Of a DNA stretch of 11,406 nucleotides, positions 6,812 through 11,406 are shown piece after piece. Position numbers and translations under genes: made by a program. The stretch comes from an uncultured Marmoricola sp. (lineage in GTDB: Bacteria; Actinomycetota; Actinomycetes; Propionibacteriales; Nocardioidaceae), in NCBI GenBank assembly GCA_937868455.1, contig CALMMO010000031.1:1-11406 (forward strand). The letters are read 5' to 3'. The notes under the pieces were generated by a model that saw nothing but the letters and a program-made list of their open reading frames with translations, ran no database searches and had not been told where the DNA came from. The stretch's first letter is position 1; each line of letters opens with the position of its first letter.

Positions 6812-8523
6812 GTGACTTTGATGTCGTAGTCATCGGATCAGGCTTCGGCGGATCCGTCGCCGCGTTGCGCTTGGTGGAGAAGGGCTACACCGTGTGCGTG
6901 CTCGAAGCAGGCAAGCGCTTCGAAGATGACGATTTTCCTGACACCTCCTTTGATGTGAAGAACTACCTCTTCCAGCCCGAGATCGGGTGTTACGGCATCC
7001 AGCGCATCGACATGCTCAAGGACTGTCTGATTCTTTCCGGAGCTGGTGTCGGTGGAGGGTCGCTGGTTTACGCGAACACCCTTTATGAACCGTTGGACCC
7101 CTTCTACAACGACCCGCAGTGGAGCCACATCACTGACTGGCGAGCCGAGTTGGCGCCGTACTTCGATCAAGCGAAGCGCATGCTCGGCGTCGAACTCAAC
7201 CCCCTGATGACTAACTCCGACAAGGTGATGAAACAGGTCGCCGACGAGATGGGCGTGGGGGACACCTTCCACATGACTCCGGTGGGCGTGTTCTTTGGCG
7301 GGCCGGGGGAGACCCAGCGAGACACGATTGCTGACCCGTACTTCGGCGGCGAAGGACCTTCGCGGGTGCCGTGCAAGCACTGCGGCGAATGCATGACTGG
7401 CTGTCGGCACAACTCCAAGAACACCTTGGTGAAGAACTACCTCTACCTCGCCGAGCGCCGTGGCGCTCAGATCATGGCGATGAGCACCGCGACCCGGGTG
7501 CGGCCCGTGGAGCAGGGCTATGAGGTCACCGTCGTCAACACCAAACAGCCCCGCAAGGCCGGTCGAGTGTTGAGGGCTTCACACGTGATCTTCGCGGCCT
7601 CAGCCTTGGGCACCCAGCGCCTGCTGCACGCGATGCGTGACAGCGGGGACCTACCAGCGCTCTCGCCTCGGCTGGGCTACCTTTCGCGCACCAACTCCGA
7701 GTCGATCCTGGGGGCGATGGCCGCAGATGCCACCACCGACTACTCCAAGGGTGTTGCCATCACCTCGTCGTTCCACCCTGATGAGAACACCCATATCGAG
7801 CCGGTGAGGTACGGCAAGGGCAGCAACGTGATGAGCCTGATGCAAACCGTGCTGACCGACGGTGACTTGGGTGAACCGCGCTGGAAGACCTGGCTCAAAG
7901 AGATGTGGAAAGAGCGTCGCAACATGCGCGACCTCTACGACCTCAAGCACTGGTCGGAGCGCTCAGTCATTGCGCTGGTGATGCAATCACTGGACAACTC
8001 AATCACCACCTTCACCACCCGCAGTCGGCTCACCGGGCGTCGCTATATGACCTCCAAACAGGGCCACGGCGAACCCAACCCGACCTGGATCCCGCTGGCG
8101 AACCAAGCGGTGCGCCGCATGGCCGTCATCGTCGGGGGGCGCCCGGGCGGGGCGATTGGCGACCCGTTCAACAAGCCTCTGACCGCCCACTTCATCGGTG
8201 GCGCTGCCATCGGCGACTCCCCAGAGACCGGAGTCATCGACGCTTACCAGCGGGTCTATGGACACCCCGGACTCCACGTGATGGATGGAGCCGCAGTCAC
8301 CGCCAACCTGGGTGTGAACCCGTCGCTGACCATCACCGCCCAAGCCGAGCGCGCCATGGCACTGTGGCCCAATAAGGGCGAGGTTGACACGCGGCCGGCC
8401 CTTGGCACCCCCTACATCCAGGTGTCTGCCGTTGAGCCGCGCTCGCCTGCGGTGCCGCCGTCGGCTCCTGCAGCTTTGCGCCTGCCGATCGTGGGCGTGA
8501 AGCAGGGGAAAAGTCACAAGTAA
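6808..8523 (+). CDS. choD: GMC-family FAD oxidoreductase, ChoD (cholesterol oxidase)-like
   Basis: The 571-residue protein begins with an FAD-binding Rossmann motif (VVVIGSGFGGSVAALRLVEKGYTVCVLEAGKRF, residues 6-38), followed by the GMC block SGAGVGGGSLVYANTLY (77-93). Near the C terminus are the catalytic-type His461 in LTAHFIGGAAIGD and Asn504 in GVNPSLT. Cys189, 192, 195 and 199 form a compact cluster (PCKHCGECMTGCR). Blocks such as GCYGIQRI, HIEPVRYGKGSN and SSKQGHGEPNPTWIP-like sequence match M. tuberculosis ChoD (Rv3409c). There is no signal peptide, so it is probably cytosolic. ChoD-like proteins are named for 3-beta-hydroxysteroid oxidation, but a role in sterol use is doubtful even in mycobacteria, so the substrate is open. 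The GTG start overlaps the preceding dehydrogenase stop. The last residues (Ser-His-Lys-stop) are encoded inside a 26-bp palindromic repeat. Confidence 0.9.
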   Translation: MSDFDVVVIGSGFGGSVAALRLVEKGYTVCVLEAGKRFEDDDFPDTSFDVKNYLFQPEIGCYGIQRIDMLKDCLILSGAGVGGGSLVYANTLYEPLDPFYNDPQWSHITDWRAELAPYFDQAKRMLGVELNPLMTNSDKVMKQVADEMGVGDTFHMTPVGVFFGGPGETQRDTIADPYFGGEGPSRVPCKHCGECMTGCRHNSKNTLVKNYLYLAERRGAQIMAMSTATRVRPVEQGYEVTVVNTKQPRKAGRVLRASHVIFAASALGTQRLLHAMRDSGDLPALSPRLGYLSRTNSESILGAMAADATTDYSKGVAITSSFHPDENTHIEPVRYGKGSNVMSLMQTVLTDGDLGEPRWKTWLKEMWKERRNMRDLYDLKHWSERSVIALVMQSLDNSITTFTTRSRLTGRRYMTSKQGHGEPNPTWIPLANQAVRRMAVIVGGRPGGAIGDPFNKPLTAHFIGGAAIGDSPETGVIDAYQRVYGHPGLHVMDGAAVTANLGVNPSLTITAQAERAMALWPNKGEVDTRPALGTPYIQVSAVEPRSPAVPPSAPAALRLPIVGVKQGKSHK

Positions 8524-8535
8524 ACCTGTGACTTT
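8510..8535 (+). repeat. 26-bp palindromic element, copy 1 (overlaps the choD stop)
   Basis: Two perfect 9-base arms, AAAGTCACA (8510-8518) and TGTGACTTT (8527-8535), flank the 8-base loop AGTAAACC. The choD TAA (8521-8523) lies in the loop. The same 26 bases recur at 10234-10259 after guaA. It can fold as a 9-bp hairpin, but no long T-run follows, so it is either a weak (I-shaped) terminator, an mRNA 3'-end stabiliser, a protein-binding site or a small dispersed repeat. Confidence 0.9.
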
Positions 8536-8537
8536 GC

Positions 8538-8569
8538 CGCTTTGCCCGGGGGATCTCCCCCGCAAAGCG
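8538..8569 (+). terminator. GC-rich hairpin, probable transcription terminator after choD
   Basis: CGCTTTGC (8538-8545) pairs with GCAAAGCG (8562-8569). After a 2-nt CC bulge, GGGGG pairs with CCCCC around the 4-nt loop ATCT. This gives 13 base pairs in total, mostly G-C in the inner stem. It starts 15 nt after the choD stop codon and lies just upstream of the guaA promoter region. No T-tract follows, as is common for actinobacterial terminators. Confidence 0.65.
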
Positions 8570-8632
8570 CCAAACATCCGGGTTAAGCAGAGGCGGGTGT
8601 ACGTCGAAGTGAGGTGCGCCCGCTAGCACCGA

Positions 8633-8638
8633 TAGACT
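8633..8638 (+). promoter_or_regulatory. candidate -10 element (TAGACT) for guaA
   Basis: TAGACT fits TANNNT and lies about 28 nt before the GTG of guaA, predicting a short leader of roughly 20 nt. No clear -35 hexamer is visible at 17-18 nt spacing. It lies downstream of the choD terminator hairpin, where a new promoter is expected. Confidence 0.4.
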
Positions 8639-8654
8639 CCCCTCTCTCCCCGGC

Positions 8655-8660
8655 GAAAGG
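8655..8660 (+). promoter_or_regulatory. ribosome binding site of guaA (GAAAGG)
   Basis: GAAAGG lies 6 nt upstream of the GTG at 8667 and supports that codon as the start, in contrast to the leaderless-type genes earlier in the window. Confidence 0.6.
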
Positions 8661-8666
8661 TTTTCG

Positions 8667-10226
8667 GTGACTGACCACGATCTCGTCCTCGTCGTCGACT
8701 TTGGTGCGCAGTACGCCCAACTCATTGCCCGCAGGGTGCGTGAGGCGAGGGTCTACTCAGAAATCGTCCCCCACACCATGCCTGTCGAGGCAATGCTGGC
8801 CAAGAAGCCGAGCGCGATCATCTTGTCCGGCGGACCTTCCAGCGTTTACGAAGCCGGTGCTCCGGCGCTCGACGCCGCGCTGGTCGACGGCTCCGTTCCG
8901 GTGTTCGGCATCTGCTACGGCTTCATGGCGATGGCGCAGGCTCTCGGAGGCGAAGTCGCGCACACCGGACAGCGCGAATACGGCCGTACACCAGTCGCTG
9001 TGCAAGACCACGGAGTGCTTTTGGCGGGCCTGCCAGACGAGTTGAGTTCGTGGATGTCTCACGGCGACGAGGTCGTGGCGGCGCCGGATGGATTCAGCGT
9101 TTTGGCACAGTCACCTCGGGCGCGAGTGGCAGCTTTCGAGCATGTCGAGCGCAAACTCGCCGGTGTGCAGTGGCACCCCGAAGTGCTTCACTCCGAGCAC
9201 GGCCAAAAGATCCTCGAGCACTTCTTGCACACCATTGCGGGGTGCCGCCAAACCTGGACGATGGTCAACATTGTTGAGGAGCAAGTCGAGCGCATCCGTG
9301 CGCAGATCGGGCCAGAGGGCCGCGCGATCTGCGGGCTCTCCGGGGGCGTCGACTCTGCTGTTGCGGCCGCCATGGTGCAGCGGGCGATCGGTGACCGACT
9401 CACTTGTGTCTTTGTCGACCACGGCTTGCTGCGCAAGGGCGAGGCCGAGCAGGTCGAGCGCGACTTTGTGGCCTCAACCGGAGTCAACCTGCACGTCGTC
9501 GATGCCGAAGCGCAGTTCCTTGAACACCTGGCGGGAGTGAGTGACCCCGAGACGAAGCGCAAGATCATCGGTCGGGAGTTCATCCGGGTCTTTGAGGCTG
9601 CCGAGGCACAGATCGTCTCGTCCTCAGAGCAAAAGGTGGGCTTCTTGGTGCAAGGCACCTTGTATCCCGACGTGGTGGAGTCTGGCGGTGGCGAAGGCGC
9701 GGCCAACATCAAGTCGCACCACAACGTCGGTGGATTGCCCGACGACTTGGAGTTTGCGCTCGTTGAGCCGCTACGCACGCTGTTTAAGGACGAGGTCCGC
9801 CTCGTCGGTGAGCAGTTGGGTCTCCCGGCTGAGATCGTCTGGCGCCATCCCTTCCCGGGGCCCGGTTTGGCGATTCGGATCATTGGCGAGGTCACTCGCG
9901 AGCGGCTCGACATCTTGCGTGAGGCCGATGCGATTGCCCGGGCCGAACTCACCGCAGCCGGACTAGATCGTGAGATCTGGCAGTTCCCGGTGGTGCTGCT
10001 GGCCGACGTACGCTCCGTTGGAGTGCAAGGCGATGGCCGCACCTATGGACATCCTGTAGTGCTGCGCCCGGTGACGTCCGAGGACGCGATGACCGCCGAC
10101 TGGGCTCGCTTGCCCTATGACGTCTTGGAGAAGATCTCGACCCGCATCACCAATGAGGTCAGTGAAGTGAACCGTGTCACGGTCGACATCACGTCCAAGC
10201 CGCCGGGCACGATTGAGTGGGAGTGA
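8667..10226 (+). CDS. guaA: GMP synthase (glutamine-hydrolysing)
   Basis: The 519-residue enzyme converts XMP, ATP and glutamine to GMP, the last step of de novo guanine nucleotide synthesis. Residues 1-195 are the class I glutamine amidotransferase domain with nucleophile Cys83 (GICYGF), His170 and Glu172 (QWHPEV). Residues from about 200 are the ATP-pyrophosphatase domain with the P-loop SGGVDS (225-230). The C-terminal dimerisation domain ends in the canonical [13 protein letters not shown]. One oddity is Met87, where the GxCxGxQ motif of class I amidotransferases normally has Gln (codon ATG at 8925-8927). The rest of the protein is canonical, so it is probably active. It follows choD, a proximity also known from actinobacteria where choD lies by the gua genes, but has its own promoter region and Shine-Dalgarno sequence. 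An identical palindrome bounds it on each side. Confidence 0.98.
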   Translation: MTDHDLVLVVDFGAQYAQLIARRVREARVYSEIVPHTMPVEAMLAKKPSAIILSGGPSSVYEAGAPALDAALVDGSVPVFGICYGFMAMAQALGGEVAHTGQREYGRTPVAVQDHGVLLAGLPDELSSWMSHGDEVVAAPDGFSVLAQSPRARVAAFEHVERKLAGVQWHPEVLHSEHGQKILEHFLHTIAGCRQTWTMVNIVEEQVERIRAQIGPEGRAICGLSGGVDSAVAAAMVQRAIGDRLTCVFVDHGLLRKGEAEQVERDFVASTGVNLHVVDAEAQFLEHLAGVSDPETKRKIIGREFIRVFEAAEAQIVSSSEQKVGFLVQGTLYPDVVESGGGEGAANIKSHHNVGGLPDDLEFALVEPLRTLFKDEVRLVGEQLGLPAEIVWRHPFPGPGLAIRIIGEVTRERLDILREADAIARAELTAAGLDREIWQFPVVLLADVRSVGVQGDGRTYGHPVVLRPVTSEDAMTADWARLPYDVLEKISTRITNEVSEVNRVTVDITSKPPGTIEWE

Positions 10227-10233
10227 CTGTGTC

Positions 10234-10259
10234 AAAGTCACAAGTAAACCTGTGACTTT
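10234..10259 (+). repeat. 26-bp palindromic element, copy 2 (downstream of guaA)
   Basis: It is identical over all 26 bases to the element at 8510-8535: arms AAAGTCACA and TGTGACTTT around loop AGTAAACC. It starts 8 nt after the guaA TGA and is followed by one more T and then CACC. Position directly after a gene end suggests a role in transcription termination or 3'-end processing. Confidence 0.9.
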
Positions 10260-10342
10260 TCACCACTGGAGTGGCGCACGTGACACCTGAGGCCAGTGAT
10301 CAAGGGGAATCTCAGGGCTCATTCGGGGTCAGCTAGGGGAGA

Positions 10343-10364
10343 CCAGTGATATCTGGAGCACCAG
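10343..10364 (+). promoter_or_regulatory. possible operator: CCAG/CTGG half-site cluster upstream of the P450 gene
   Basis: CCAG (10343-10346), CTGG (10353-10356) and CCAG (10361-10364) form two overlapping inverted repeats just upstream of the candidate -10 box at 10373. The octamer CCAGTGAT at 10343-10350 also occurs at 10293-10300, and CACTGG (its first six bases on the other strand) at 10264-10269. Short motifs like these arise by chance, so this is a weak suggestion of a regulator site. Confidence 0.25.
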
Positions 10365-10372
10365 AGGCCGGA

Positions 10373-10378
10373 TAGTCT
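10373..10378 (+). promoter_or_regulatory. candidate -10 element (TAGTCT) for the P450 gene
   Basis: TAGTCT fits TANNNT, in the context GGATAGTCT similar to CGATAGACT before guaA. It predicts a leader of about 33 nt that would include the Shine-Dalgarno sequence at 10407-10412. No good -35 hexamer was seen. Confidence 0.35.
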
Positions 10379-10406
10379 CATGCCAGGACTTTGGTCGTAG
10401 GTAGTT

Positions 10407-10412
10407 GAGGGG
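10407..10412 (+). promoter_or_regulatory. ribosome binding site of the P450 gene (GAGGGG)
   Basis: GAGGGG lies 5 nt upstream of ATG 10418 and fixes this start. Confidence 0.6.
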
Positions 10413-10417
10413 TGAGC

Positions 10418-11406
10418 ATGCGGTTCGTACGCACCGTGAAGGACATCTTGTTGCGAGCGATTCTGGCGCGCACGGGAGGTCTGGACCTCACGAAGCTCGA
10501 CAAGATCCCTCCGCACCTGACCTGGCTGCTTGAGCGCGAGGTCTTGGCCCCCAGCAAGAAGCTGTCAAAGACCCGTGATCGCGAGCCGGTTTACAAGGCA
10601 GCAAGCCTGCTGGGGCTCGAAATCTGGATCGTCAGCGGTGACGCTGAAGTGCGCGAGGTGCTCGGCGCCTCCAAGCAGACGTACTCCAATGACATCCGCC
10701 CCTACCTAGGCACTGGCCGACTGGCTGAGGTTGGCGTGGGTGGACTGGGCTTCACCGACCCGCCCGAGCACACCCGGCTGCGCAAACTGATCACTCCTGA
10801 ATTCACCCTGCGACGCCTGGCTCGGTTGACTCCGATGATCGAAGAGATCGTTGCCGACCAACTTGATCAGATCGAAGCAGCAGCTGCATTGGGCGAAACT
10901 GTCGACCTGACCGATGCCTTTGCTTTCCCAGTGCCTTTCCGCGTCATCTGCGATCTCCTTGGCATGGAACCCGAGCGCAGGCAGCATTTCTCCAAGTTGG
11001 CCACTGCTCGCTTCGACGTCACCACCGGTGGCAGCGGGCCTTTCGACGCGGCGACCGAGGGGTTGGACTTCCTCGAAGAGGAAGTACGTCGCCAGCGCAT
11101 CAACCCCGGCCCGGGACTCATCGGCCAGATCATCAAAGAGCATGGCGATGAGATCAGCGACGTCGATCTTGCTGGACTTGCCGACGGTGTCTTCTTGGGT
11201 GGGCTGGAGACCAGTGCGTCGATGCTGGCACTGGGCACCGCCGTACTCCTGGAACGTCGCGACCTGTGGCACCAGGTCGCAAACGAACCTGACAGCGTTG
11301 AGCCCATTGTTGAAGAACTCCTGCGTCTGGTGACCCCGGTGCAGTTCGCGTTCCCACGATTCACCAAGCAAGAGACCGTGGTCGCTGGCCGCACAGTGCC
11401 CAAGGG
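10418..11406 (+). CDS. cytochrome P450, 5' part
   Basis: The frame is open from ATG 10418 to the window end (329 codons plus 2 bases). It is a cytochrome P450 monooxygenase, a heme-thiolate enzyme that hydroxylates small hydrophobic substrates using electrons from ferredoxin or a reductase. Visible features are the C-helix FTDPPEHTRLRKL (112-124; His118 and Arg122 usually contact heme propionates), the oxygen-binding I-helix DGVFLGGLETSASML (256-270; Glu264-Thr265 replacing the usual Asp/Glu-Thr) and the K-helix ExxR motif, Glu300 to Arg303, in VEELLRL. The Cys heme-ligand loop would lie about 50 residues beyond the edge. The N terminus has no clear membrane anchor, consistent with a soluble bacterial class I P450. 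Family number and substrate cannot be assigned. No redox partner is visible in the window. A good Shine-Dalgarno sequence and the 191-bp gap after guaA indicate independent transcription. Confidence 0.93.
   Translation, partial: MRFVRTVKDILLRAILARTGGLDLTKLDKIPPHLTWLLEREVLAPSKKLSKTRDREPVYKAASLLGLEIWIVSGDAEVREVLGASKQTYSNDIRPYLGTGRLAEVGVGGLGFTDPPEHTRLRKLITPEFTLRRLARLTPMIEEIVADQLDQIEAAAALGETVDLTDAFAFPVPFRVICDLLGMEPERRQHFSKLATARFDVTTGGSGPFDAATEGLDFLEEEVRRQRINPGPGLIGQIIKEHGDEISDVDLAGLADGVFLGGLETSASMLALGTAVLLERRDLWHQVANEPDSVEPIVEELLRLVTPVQFAFPRFTKQETVVAGRTVPK

Noticed and set aside
8510..8535. CRP-type binding site reading of the palindrome
   Set aside because: CRP sites read TGTGA-N6-TCACA; here the half-sites are in the opposite order (TCACA-N8-TGTGA) and lie at gene ends rather than in promoters.
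9188..10042. 284-codon minus-strand open frame
   Set aside because: It is antisense to guaA and Ser/Arg/Pro-rich, typical of shadow frames in high-GC coding DNA.
10706..11403. Two long minus-strand open frames (221 and 178 codons)
   Set aside because: Both lie antisense to the P450 coding frame, which is open to the window edge with C-helix, I-helix and ExxR motifs in order.
1..11406. tRNA, rRNA, CRISPR arrays, transposases or integrases
   Set aside because: I saw no cloverleaf-like sequence, no regularly spaced repeats and no recombinase motifs on either strand.

Overview
The window is a gene-dense stretch of a high-GC actinobacterial (Actinomycetota) chromosome. The evidence is the overall composition (over 60% GC in most genes), frequent GTG starts, 4-nt GTGA stop/start overlaps, TANNNT -10 motifs placed 6-7 nt upstream of start codons (the leaderless pattern), and protein matches by memory to mycobacterial CysQ, GabD2, ChoD and LigD-Pol-like proteins. 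I cannot assign a genus.

Layout. (1) 1-2547, plus strand: the 3' part of rplY (ribosomal protein L25/Ctc), pth (peptidyl-tRNA hydrolase) overlapping it by 4 nt, then cysQ (PAP/inositol phosphatase family) with its own leaderless-type promoter, then a HAD-family phosphatase. (2) 2548-4079, minus strand: a small accessory block with a lower-GC part, transcribed ydeI-like gene -> small bacterial PH-domain gene -> a truncated, start-less remnant of an HNH-endonuclease-family gene. (3) 4215-5147, plus strand: a stand-alone LigD-type primase-polymerase, divergent from the ydeI-like gene. (4) 5207-8523, plus strand: a two-gene operon of a GabD2-like succinate-semialdehyde dehydrogenase and a ChoD-like GMC oxidoreductase, overlapping by 4 nt. 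(5) 8667-10226, plus strand: guaA (GMP synthase), bracketed by two identical 26-bp palindromic elements. (6) 10418-end, plus strand: the 5' part of a cytochrome P450 gene, cut by the window edge before the heme-cysteine region.

Most of the window is housekeeping or core metabolism: translation (L25, Pth), nucleotide turnover (CysQ, GuaA) and oxidation chemistry (aldehyde dehydrogenase, GMC oxidase, P450). I found no clear new multi-gene system. The points most worth following are the identical palindromes flanking guaA (one carries the choD stop codon in its loop), the loss of the conserved glutamine of the GxCxGxQ motif in GuaA, the decayed endonuclease gene lying in frame behind the PH-domain gene with only one amber codon between them, and the recurring leaderless promoter pattern.
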